Of a stretch of DNA of 10,001 nucleotides, positions 1-5,419 are shown one piece after another (position 1 is the first letter of the stretch; every line of letters begins with the position of its first letter). This stretch comes from Ornithinimicrobium sp. Lineage in GTDB: Bacteria; Actinomycetota; Actinomycetes; Actinomycetales; Dermatophilaceae. The notes beneath the pieces were generated by a model, which was not told the origin of the DNA, made no database searches, and worked only from the letters and a program-made list of their open reading frames with translations. The stretch covers positions 1 through 10,001 of the forward strand of contig JASKZT010000066.1 of assembly GCA_030145965.1 (NCBI GenBank), written 5' to 3'. The translations under genes were made by a program, and so were the position numbers.

Positions 1-1366
1 GGGCGGCGTTCATGGCCCAGTCCTCCATCTCGGCCGGGTTCACCGGCTTGGGGACGGACATCCGGGCCGAGCTGTCGCCCAGCTGGACGCCCTCGGTGAA
101 GAAGACCTCGTCGAAGAGGCCGCGGGCGGTCGGGTCGGTGAGGTCGATGACCCGCACCTCCTGCTCGAGCGTGCCGCTGAACGGCTGGCCGCCGATCTCG
201 ACCGGGCCGACGGTGGGCTTGAGGCCCACGCGGCCGCTGTTGCGCGTCTCCCCGGTGAAGGTGAGCCGCGAGGGGTTGCCGTCGGCGTCGTAGTCCACCT
301 GGTAGGTGTACGTGCCGCCGTGGGTGCCGCCGGCGTTGAGGAAGGGGGGCAGGCCGACGAGGTTGCCGTCGTCGCCCCGGCCCTGGATGCCGGTCGTGAA
401 CTCCCCGTTGAGGTCGTAGCGCAGCGCGCCGGTGAAGCTGTTCGCCCCGGCCTGGTCGCCCTCGTTGTTGAGGGAGGTGCTCACGGTGCCGGTGAGCGAG
501 CCGGACGCGGACGCCGAGCCGCTGGCAACCGTGCTCTCGCCGTAGCCGGCCTGACCCGAGATGCCGACGAGACCCTGCAGGCTGACCGAGGCGCTGACCG
601 TGTCGGCCTGGTGGGCGTGCTGCTGGGCGGCCCGCTCGGCCCGCTCGTCGTCCCCGAGCTCCTGGCGGAAGGCCCAGCGGCCGGCGTCCTCGAGGAAGTT
701 GGAGGTGGCGTCACCGGCGCGGGTGAGGGCCTCGCGCCCGGTCTGGGCGCCGGGGACGACGGTGTCGACGATCTGGTCGCCGACCCCGCGGCGGGAGTCC
801 AGGAAGTCCTGCGCGGCGTCGGTGCCGCCCACGGAGGTGGGGAAGTTGTAGGAGTACTGCAGCGCACCCACGCCCATGGCGTAGGCGGACAGGTCGACGT
901 CGGCGTTCGGGCCGCTCGGGGTCTCGTCGCCGTTCTTGTCCTTGCTGCCGCGCGTCGGGGAGGAGACGCCGACGCCGGTGGACTCGTTGACGTTGACGGT
1001 GGCCGAGCCGTCGGCGTTCTGGGTGATGACGTCGCCGTTGCCGCGCTCGGCGCGGACGATCTTCACCTGGGCGTTGAGGTTGTTGGTGCGGTCGGTGCGC
1101 CGGACGACGCAGTCGTTCAGCATGTCGTCCACCCGGCTGTCGGCCACCGGGGTGTCGCCGGCGCAGCCGGTGCCGACACCGAGGCTGTCGAACGCGGTGC
1201 AGATGCTGCGCGCCACCCACGGGCTGATGACGTCGCTGGCGGGCGCGAGCACCGCCGCCCCGACCAGCGAGGCGACCACGAGCGTGATGCCGGCGTACTC
1301 GACGGAGCCGGCGCCCCGCTCGCTCCTCAGCGTGCGCCGCCAGCGGCTCCCGCCCGTCGTCCCCAC
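1..1366 (-). CDS. Large Flp-type prepilin-like protein (C-terminus beyond window)
   Basis: 455 residues are visible; the frame is open through position 1, so the C-terminus is missing. The GTG start at 1366 is chosen because AGGGGGAG lies 6 bases upstream and no ATG is in frame. A basic leader (residues 1-18) is followed by G18|AGSVEYAG and a hydrophobic helix to about residue 44. Glu at +5 and Tyr at +6 match the Flp/Tad class III prepilin processing site, and the segment nearly copies that of the 77-residue pilin encoded at 4355-4588. The rest is a long extracytoplasmic region: Cys56, Cys68 and Cys86, an Asn/Asp/Gly-rich stretch (90-160), a probable helical part (185-255), a Ser/Gly/Ala/Thr-rich linker (257-300) and a probable beta-rich part. 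I do not recognise the C-terminal domain. Normal Flp pilins are 50-80 residues, so I infer a minor, tip or adhesive pilin. It has its own promoter with the same box as flp. Confidence 0.85.
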   Translation of the reverse strand, partial: MGTTGGSRWRRTLRSERGAGSVEYAGITLVVASLVGAAVLAPASDVISPWVARSICTAFDSLGVGTGCAGDTPVADSRVDDMLNDCVVRRTDRTNNLNAQVKIVRAERGNGDVITQNADGSATVNVNESTGVGVSSPTRGSKDKNGDETPSGPNADVDLSAYAMGVGALQYSYNFPTSVGGTDAAQDFLDSRRGVGDQIVDTVVPGAQTGREALTRAGDATSNFLEDAGRWAFRQELGDDERAERAAQQHAHQADTVSASVSLQGLVGISGQAGYGESTVASGSASASGSLTGTVSTSLNNEGDQAGANSFTGALRYDLNGEFTTGIQGRGDDGNLVGLPPFLNAGGTHGGTYTYQVDYDADGNPSRLTFTGETRNSGRVGLKPTVGPVEIGGQPFSGTLEQEVRVIDLTDPTARGLFDEVFFTEGVQLGDSSARMSVPKPVNPAEMEDWAMNAA

Positions 1367-1372
1367 CTGGTG

Positions 1373-1380
1373 CTCCCCCT
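1373..1380 (-). promoter_or_regulatory. Ribosome binding site deciding a GTG start
   Basis: AGGGGGAG on the minus strand ends 6 bases before the GTG at 1366. It fixes the start of the large pilin-like protein. The ATG at about 1422-1424 is in another frame and cannot be used. Confidence 0.7.
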
Positions 1381-1406
1381 CGTCGTCTGCCGCTCTCCGT
1401 CCGTCG

Positions 1407-1450
1407 ACCGTACGTGGCCGTCCATCCCCCTCGCTAGGAGCGAAGGACCC
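1407..1450 (-). promoter_or_regulatory. Promoter of the large pilin-like gene with a DosR-like box
   Basis: On the minus strand the 16-bp box GGGTCCTTCGCTCCTA (1450-1435) is followed after 22 bases by TACGGT (1412-1407), which fits the actinobacterial -10 pattern TANNNT. The flp promoter has the same arrangement with 21 bases (box 13/16 identical, -10 TAGTTT). No good -35 hexamer is evident, as expected for an activator-dependent promoter whose activator covers the -35 region. The box resembles DosR/DevR-type GGGAC sites; the likely binder is the LuxR-type regulator encoded at 4775-5419. Binding is inferred and the -10 is a short match. Confidence 0.55.
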
Positions 1451-1469
1451 AACCTGTGCGCCGCCTGGT

Positions 1470-1485
1470 AGGACCATCGGCCCAC
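1470..1485 (+). promoter_or_regulatory. Second, inverted regulator box upstream of the large pilin-like gene
   Basis: On the plus strand, aggaccATCggcccac keeps the half-sites GGACC and GGCCC around a 3-base spacer and matches the upstream flp box (4762-4777) at 11 of 16 positions. Its centre is 35 bp upstream of the centre of the 1435-1450 box, compared with 38 bp at flp, and its orientation relative to the downstream box is the same. Alone it would be unconvincing; the repeated geometry supports it. Confidence 0.35.
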
Positions 1486-1495
1486 CCGCGCGACC

Positions 1496-1957
1496 TCATC
1501 CGCCCGCCCCGCGCAGGAGCACGACCAGCGGGACGACGACCAGGGCGACCACGACGAGGAGCACGGCGAGGCCCTTCGGCGAGCCGAGGACCGGCGCGGA
1601 CGCCGGCACGAGCGTCATGAGACGCGGGTTGCCGGGGTCGTAGCGGCACGGCAGGGTCCGGTCGACGACCGCGTCGACCCGACCGCGCCTGACCTGCTCG
1701 ACGGAGCGGGCCTCGACCGGCCCCTGCGCCGTCCGCAGGGTGCCGTGGAGCTGGTAGAGCCCCTGGCCCGTGGCCGGGCTGCCCTGCATGGTGCGGGCGA
1801 CCGCCCGCGCGCCGGTGACGGTGACGGTGCCCTCGACCCAGGTGGTGCGGCGGCGGAAGGGCAGCCACAGGGCGAAGTAGCCCAGCTGGCCCGCCGCCAG
1901 CCACATGAGGACCAGCCACACGAGGGGCTGGCGCACCAGGTCGGTCACCGTCCCCAC
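1496..1957 (-). CDS. Two-helix membrane protein resembling DUF3592
   Basis: 153 residues counted from GTG at 1957; GGGAG lies 5 bases upstream, though a second GTG at 1948 is also possible. A transmembrane helix (about 10-33) is followed by RRRTTWVEGTVTVTG, a beta-rich domain containing CRYDPGNPR (about 104-112), and a C-terminal helix (about 128-149). The order 'helix, value-added G-x-V strand, Y-D-P-x-N-P, helix' is typical of DUF3592-type membrane proteins, whose function is unknown. The gene begins 21 bases after the OmpA-type lipoprotein stop and is probably the last gene of the pilin operon. Its involvement in pilus biogenesis is suggested only by position. Confidence 0.75.
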   Translation of the reverse strand: MGTVTDLVRQPLVWLVLMWLAAGQLGYFALWLPFRRRTTWVEGTVTVTGARAVARTMQGSPATGQGLYQLHGTLRTAQGPVEARSVEQVRRGRVDAVVDRTLPCRYDPGNPRLMTLVPASAPVLGSPKGLAVLLVVVALVVVPLVVLLRGAGG

Positions 1958-1978
1958 CCCCGCTCCCGGACCGTCGGC

Positions 1979-3424
1979 CTACTGGCCGACGGTCACCTCG
2001 ACCCGGCGGTTGCGGGCCTGGGCCGCCTCGACCTCCTGCGGCGAGCCCTTCTCCTCGGCCAGCGGCTGCTCCTCGCCGTAGCCGGCGACCTGGAAGGACC
2101 AGCCGTCGCCGAGCGACTCGGCCAGCGCGTCGCGCACGGCCTCGGCCCGGGCCAGGGAGAGCTGCTTGTTGTAGGCGGCCTCGCCCTGGGTGTCGGTGTG
2201 CCCGGCGATGGTCAGCGAGCGGCCGTCCTGCTCACCCAGGGCCTCGACGGCCACCGACAGCGTCTTCTGCGCCTCGGGGGTCAGGGTCGACTCGTCGAAC
2301 TCGAAGAGGACGGAGGTGTCCAGCACGACCTCGACCTCCTCGCCGGTCGCGACCGTCGCGCCCTCGGTGCGGGTGCGGGACTCGTAGGTGACCAGCTGCT
2401 CACCGCCGCCCTCGGCCGGCTCGCCGGTGACCGGGACGCTGAGGGGGAAGCCGTTGCTGGGCAGGACGACGAGGGTCTCGGTGCCCGGGTCGGGCATCGT
2501 GACCTCGAGATCCACGGCCTGGCCCGCCGGCGGGAGGATGCCGCGGACGCAGTCCTGGGTGAGGCCCGCCCGCTGCTCGGAGCCGGCGACCGTGATGCCG
2601 GAGAGGCAGAGCTGGTCGCCGGTGAACCCGTAGACACCTCGCCCCCAGCCGGTGCCGTCCCCGGGGGAGGCCAGGGTGACGCGGGCAGTCACGGTCCCGC
2701 CCGAACGCTCGGCGCTGCGCACGGTCAGGCTCTCCCGGGTGCCCCAGGGCGTGGTCGTGCCCTCGGGGACGGGGGTCACCTCCGCGCCGGAGATCTCGCC
2801 GAACCCGGCGACCGCGAGGTCGACCGTGCCGGCGTCCGACGGCGCGCTCATGACGGTCATGACCGCCATCGCCTCACCCTCGTCCTGGAAGCCGCTGCGC
2901 ACGACCGAGCAGAGGCACCGGTCGTCGGCGTCGCGCACGGGCAGGTAGGTCGCCGAGTCGCCGGAGACGCTCAGCTCGAAGGGGGCGAACTCCGAGCCCG
3001 ACGAGCTGGCGTGGCGCAGCGCGGGCTCCTCGAAGCCGTCGATGACGAAGTCGGTGCCGACCGAGGGGTCCAGCCCGAGCACCCCCGTGACGACGACGCG
3101 GTCGTCGGCGAGGCGGTGCACGCCGGAGAGGGTGAACTCGTGCCCCTCCTCCGAGGTGAGGCTCTCCCCTCCGGAGGGCAGCTCGCGTGCGGCGTCCGCC
3201 GGTGCCGGGTAGGGGACGTCCAGCTCGACCTCGGGCGCCGCGGTGGCGGTCCCGGCCGCGGTGTCCGTCTCGGTGTCGTCGTCGGGCGTGGGGCCGGTCG
3301 TCGCGGTGGCGGCCTCGGTGGTCGTGGGGGTCGTCGCCCCGTCGTCGCCGGACCGGTCGCAGCCGGCGAGGGCGAGGGAGCCGACCGCCACGACGGCGGC
3401 CAGGCGGGTGGTCAGACGGCGCAT
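1979..3424 (-). CDS. OmpA-domain lipoprotein of the pilus locus
   Basis: 481 residues. The ATG at 3424 is preceded by GGAGGG with a 6-base gap and gives a classic lipoprotein signal peptide: RR at 2-3, a hydrophobic core and the lipobox L19-A20-G21-C22. A Thr/Asp/Ala-rich linker (23-65) leads to a long unassigned region with two close cysteines (C170, C172) and two more (C273, C292). The C-terminal OmpA/MotB-type peptidoglycan-binding domain (about 365-480) is clear: SVLFEFDESTLTPEAQ, GHTDTQGEAAYN, LSLARAEAV, GYGEEQP and RNRRVEV. D411 and R426 correspond to the Asp and Arg that bind diaminopimelate-type peptidoglycan in OmpA. The protein should be lipid-anchored on the outer face of the membrane with a domain gripping the cell wall. 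By context it may stabilise or guide the pilus through the wall (inference). It lies downstream of the TadG-like gene. Confidence 0.9.
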   Translation of the reverse strand: MRRLTTRLAAVVAVGSLALAGCDRSGDDGATTPTTTEAATATTGPTPDDDTETDTAAGTATAAPEVELDVPYPAPADAARELPSGGESLTSEEGHEFTLSGVHRLADDRVVVTGVLGLDPSVGTDFVIDGFEEPALRHASSSGSEFAPFELSVSGDSATYLPVRDADDRCLCSVVRSGFQDEGEAMAVMTVMSAPSDAGTVDLAVAGFGEISGAEVTPVPEGTTTPWGTRESLTVRSAERSGGTVTARVTLASPGDGTGWGRGVYGFTGDQLCLSGITVAGSEQRAGLTQDCVRGILPPAGQAVDLEVTMPDPGTETLVVLPSNGFPLSVPVTGEPAEGGGEQLVTYESRTRTEGATVATGEEVEVVLDTSVLFEFDESTLTPEAQKTLSVAVEALGEQDGRSLTIAGHTDTQGEAAYNKQLSLARAEAVRDALAESLGDGWSFQVAGYGEEQPLAEEKGSPQEVEAAQARNRRVEVTVGQ

Positions 3425-3453
3425 CTCGTCCCCTCCGGAATCTGTCTCAAGGG

Positions 3454-3473
3454 TCGTGCCGGGCCGGGCACGA
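3454..3473 (-). other. Small hairpin upstream of the OmpA-type gene
   Basis: A 7-bp perfect stem (TCGTGCC / GGCACGA) with a 6-base loop sits in the 73-base gap between the TadG-like gene and the OmpA-type lipoprotein gene. No T-tract follows on the minus strand, so it is not a convincing terminator. It could be an mRNA processing or stability element, or mean nothing. Confidence 0.3.
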
Positions 3474-3497
3474 AAACGTCGACACTGTGGCACAACG

Positions 3498-4277
3498 TCA
3501 CTGCGTCAGCACGACTTCCCAGGTCAAAGGGTTGCGGACCGTGTCGAGGAGGGACTCGGCGTCGTCCCCGACGATGATCCAGGGCACGCTCGGGTACGTC
3601 GGCTCCGGCGGAGGGTCCTCGCCCTCCTCGGGCGGCTCCGGCTCCTCCTCCGGCGGCGCCTCGAGGTGGATCAGCGCGGGGCCCACGCAGCTGCCGCCGA
3701 GCCACAGGCCCAGACCGCCAGGTCGGGTGCACAGGGCGCCGCTCGTGATCCGGACGCGGGCGGTGGCCTCGTAGGTGGCGCGGCGGGGGCCCTCGGCGGT
3801 GTTCTCGCGCGCGCGGGTGGTCGCGGTGAACTCGACGCCGGAGGCGGTCGTGCGGGAGGTCAGCCCGACGAGGTCGGCGCCGTTGGCGCCGGCGATGCGG
3901 CGGGCCTCGGTGGTGGCGTTGACGCCCAGCACGTCGGTCCGGGCGTTGAGCAGCTGGAGGAGGTGGCCGACGGCCAGGCCGTTGTCGGACGGCATCGCGC
4001 CCAGCCGGGTGTCGACGACGTCGGTCACCGACTCGGCGGCGGCCAGGGCGGCGGCGTCGGCGGCGGTGCGGGTCTGGGTCTCGGTGGTCATGCCGCGCCC
4101 GAGGAAGAGGATGAGCGTGGTGCCCATGACCATGAGGAAGGAGACGCCGAGGACGACGAGGAAGGCGGTCTGTCCGCGGTCGTCGCGCAGCCGGTCCCAC
4201 GGGCGTGGCCGGCGCCGGGCAGGCGGAGCCGGCGTGGCGGTGCCGGGGCGGGCACGGCCCGCGTCGCGTGGTGTCAT
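3498..4277 (-). CDS. TadG-like Flp pilus-assembly protein
   Basis: 259 residues; the ATG at 4277 has GGGAG 5 bases upstream. A basic, Pro/Arg-rich cytoplasmic N-terminus (1-35) is followed by DRGQTAFLVVLG and a single transmembrane helix (about 37-60). It continues into TRTAADAAALAAA (70-81), the signature of the TadE/TadG-like N-terminal domain (a '+x-G-Q' start, helix, then 'aDaAALAaA'). The extracytoplasmic part has two cysteines (C183, C197) and an acidic Pro/Glu-rich stretch (208-228) before a short hydrophobic-aromatic end. Members of this family are minor pseudopilin-like components of Flp pili. It lies directly downstream of flp across a strong hairpin, and upstream of the OmpA-type lipoprotein. 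The N-terminal assignment is good; the C-terminal half is not recognised. Confidence 0.85.
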   Translation of the reverse strand: MTPRDAGRARPGTATPAPPARRRPRPWDRLRDDRGQTAFLVVLGVSFLMVMGTTLILFLGRGMTTETQTRTAADAAALAAAESVTDVVDTRLGAMPSDNGLAVGHLLQLLNARTDVLGVNATTEARRIAGANGADLVGLTSRTTASGVEFTATTRARENTAEGPRRATYEATARVRITSGALCTRPGGLGLWLGGSCVGPALIHLEAPPEEEPEPPEEGEDPPPEPTYPSVPWIIVGDDAESLLDTVRNPLTWEVVLTQ

Positions 4278-4298
4278 GGCATCTCCCTCCCCGTCGGT

Positions 4299-4336
4299 CG
4301 ACGCCGGACCGGCAGGTGGCTGCCGGTCCGGCGTCG
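4299..4336 (-). terminator. Perfect 17-bp hairpin after flp (attenuator or processing element)
   Basis: CGACGCCGGACCGGCAG and its exact complement flank a GTGG loop. This lies 18 bases after the flp stop codon and just before the ribosome binding site of the TadG-like gene. There is no T-tract on the minus strand, so it is not a standard intrinsic terminator. A stem this long and GC-rich should stall polymerase or protect the 3' end of the flp message, which would give much more pilin than downstream products. The structure is visible; the role is inferred. Confidence 0.55.
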
Positions 4337-4354
4337 CGGACTGCGTCGGGGCGG

Positions 4355-4588
4355 TCAGCCGCCGAGCTTGCTGAAGGCGTTGCCGATGGCGGTCTTGATC
4401 GGGCCGGTCAGCACGTCACCGGTGGCGGCGCTGATCGCGAAGGCGACCAGGGCGGCGACGATGAGGACGATGCCGGCGTACTCCACCGAGCCCTGACCCT
4501 TCTCCGAGCGGAGGCGGTCGAACGCGCCGGCCACGTGGGCGGCGACGAGGGTGTGGGCGGTGACGGCCATGCGGTTCATGCGGTCCAT
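4355..4588 (-). CDS. flp: Flp-type major prepilin
   Basis: 77 residues. AAGGAG lies 5 bases before the ATG at 4588, which selects this start over the in-frame ATGs at codons 4 and 7. The basic leader (about 31 residues) ends in K30-G31|Q32-G-S-V-E36-Y37, followed by a hydrophobic helix (about 38-54). Glu at +5 and Tyr at +6 after the glycine are the hallmark of Flp pilins cut by a TadV/CpaA-type prepilin peptidase. The mature protein would be about 46 residues, normal for the family. It should be the main subunit of the fibre, extruded by the TadA-TadB-TadC machine encoded upstream. Its own promoter carries a regulator box, and a strong hairpin separates it from the next gene. The leader is somewhat longer than usual. 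Confidence 0.93.
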   Translation of the reverse strand: MDRMNRMAVTAHTLVAAHVAGAFDRLRSEKGQGSVEYAGIVLIVAALVAFAISAATGDVLTGPIKTAIGNAFSKLGG

Positions 4589-4696
4589 GTCTGCTCCTTG
4601 CGTCGTGCCGCGGCCCGGGCCGGCGGCTGGGTGTGCTGCTGGTTCTCGGCGTCCTGCGTGGTTCTCGGTCCGGGGTTCCCCCCGTCGACACTGACG

Positions 4697-4739
4697 AAAC
4701 TACGGGCCCGGAGCGTCCCGTCCTAGGCGCAAAGGTCCC
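4697..4739 (-). promoter_or_regulatory. flp promoter with a DosR-like box
   Basis: The minus strand reads GGGACCTTTGCGCCTA (4739-4724), then 21 bases, then TAGTTT (4702-4697), fitting TANNNT. The untranslated leader to the flp ATG would be about 100 bases. Box, spacing and -10 recur before the large pilin-like gene (1407-1450). The box would sit over the -35 region, as for class II activators of the NarL/DosR type. The regulator gene ends only 35 bases upstream. Activation by that regulator is inferred. Confidence 0.6.
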
Positions 4740-4771
4740 CACCTGAGACCCAACCTGCGCAGGGACCTTTG
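4730..4771. repeat. 10-bp inverted repeat formed by the two flp regulator boxes
   Basis: CAAAGGTCCC (4730-4739) and its exact complement GGGACCTTTG (4762-4771) face each other across 22 bases. They are the cores of two opposed regulator boxes. A hairpin after the response regulator stop codon is conceivable but the loop is long and there is no T-tract, so paired protein-binding sites are the better reading. Confidence 0.6.
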
Positions 4772-4777
4772 GCCCTA
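4762..4777 (+). promoter_or_regulatory. Upstream inverted regulator box of flp
   Basis: GGGACCTTTGGCCCTA is an imperfect palindrome (GGGACC / GGCCCT) and matches the downstream flp box at 14 of 16 positions. It is close to the GGGAC...GTCCC pattern of DosR/DevR sites. It overlaps the last three bases of the response regulator gene (TAG stop), so this sequence is under two constraints. Centre-to-centre distance to the downstream box is 38 bp. Confidence 0.55.
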
Positions 4778-5419
4778 CCGGTCCAGCCAGCGCACGATCG
4801 CCGCGGAGCGGTTGCTCACCCCGAGCTTGGCGTAGATGCGGCCCAGGTGGTTCTTGACCGTCTTCTCCGACAGGAAGAGCCGACGGGCGATGTCGCCGTT
4901 GCTCAGGCCCTCGGCCAGGCTGTCGATGAGCTCCACCTCGCGGGCCGTCAGCCCCAGGTCGGGGCGCACCCGGCTCACGCCGCCGGCGCCGTGCTCGTGG
5001 CCGGGGGCGTCACCGGCGAGCATGGTGCGGGCGGCCGCCGGGCTGAGGACGGCGCCTCCGTCGATGGCCGTGGTCAGCGCGGCGTGCAGCTGGTCGGTCT
5101 CGAAGGTGCCGTGGACCAGGTAGCCGCGGGCGCCCAGGCGCAGGCACTCCCGGATGATCGAGGGCTCGTCGGTGTGGGTGAGCATGACGACCGGCGTGGT
5201 GCAGGTGCGGCGCCGCAGCACCTCCACCCCGTCCAGGACCGGCATCCGCACGTCCAGGAAGGCGACGTCGACGTCGCCGGCGGCGAGCTGCTCCAGGGCC
5301 GCCGCGCCGTCGGGCACCTCGACCACCTCGCGGACGAGCTCGAGCGAGCCCAGGGTCATGCCCAGGCCGGCCCGCACGATGGGGTTGTCGTCGACGACGA
5401 GGACGCGCAGGGACCTCAT
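4775..5419 (-). CDS. LuxR/NarL-type response regulator
   Basis: 214 residues; ATG at 5419 with AAGGAG 7 bases upstream. The start overlaps the kinase stop as ATGA, so the two are translationally coupled. The receiver domain (about 4-120) has the acidic pair D10-D11, phospho-acceptor D56 (VAFLDVRMP) and T81. The usual invariant Lys after 'GARGYL' is replaced by His (GARGYLVHG, H103). A linker (130-153) joins a LuxR-type helix-turn-helix (about 155-212: LTAREVELIDSLAEGLSNGDIA, then LSEKTVKNHLGRIYAKLGVSNRSAA). It should be a DNA-binding regulator phosphorylated by the adjacent kinase. Its place between the tad machinery and flp, flanked by repeated DosR-like boxes, makes the flp and large pilin-like promoters its likely targets (inference). 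Confidence 0.93.
   Translation of the reverse strand: MRSLRVLVVDDNPIVRAGLGMTLGSLELVREVVEVPDGAAALEQLAAGDVDVAFLDVRMPVLDGVEVLRRRTCTTPVVMLTHTDEPSIIRECLRLGARGYLVHGTFETDQLHAALTTAIDGGAVLSPAAARTMLAGDAPGHEHGAGGVSRVRPDLGLTAREVELIDSLAEGLSNGDIARRLFLSEKTVKNHLGRIYAKLGVSNRSAAIVRWLDR

Noticed and set aside
320..1471. Plus-strand open frame of 383 codons
   Set aside because: It is antisense to the large pilin-like gene, is Gly/Val/Ala-rich without motifs, and has no family resemblance. GC-rich DNA gives such shadows.
3425..3493. Longer start for the OmpA-type lipoprotein
   Set aside because: It would bury the lipoprotein signal peptide 23 residues inside and ignores the GGAGGG 6 bases before ATG 3424.
1745..3577. 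Plus-strand open frame of 610 codons
   Set aside because: It is the antisense shadow of the OmpA-type lipoprotein gene and the DUF3592-like gene, both supported by domains and ribosome binding sites.
4730..4771. Intrinsic terminator of the tad-kinase-regulator operon
   Set aside because: The loop would be 22 bases and no T-tract follows. The arms are better explained as paired regulator boxes.
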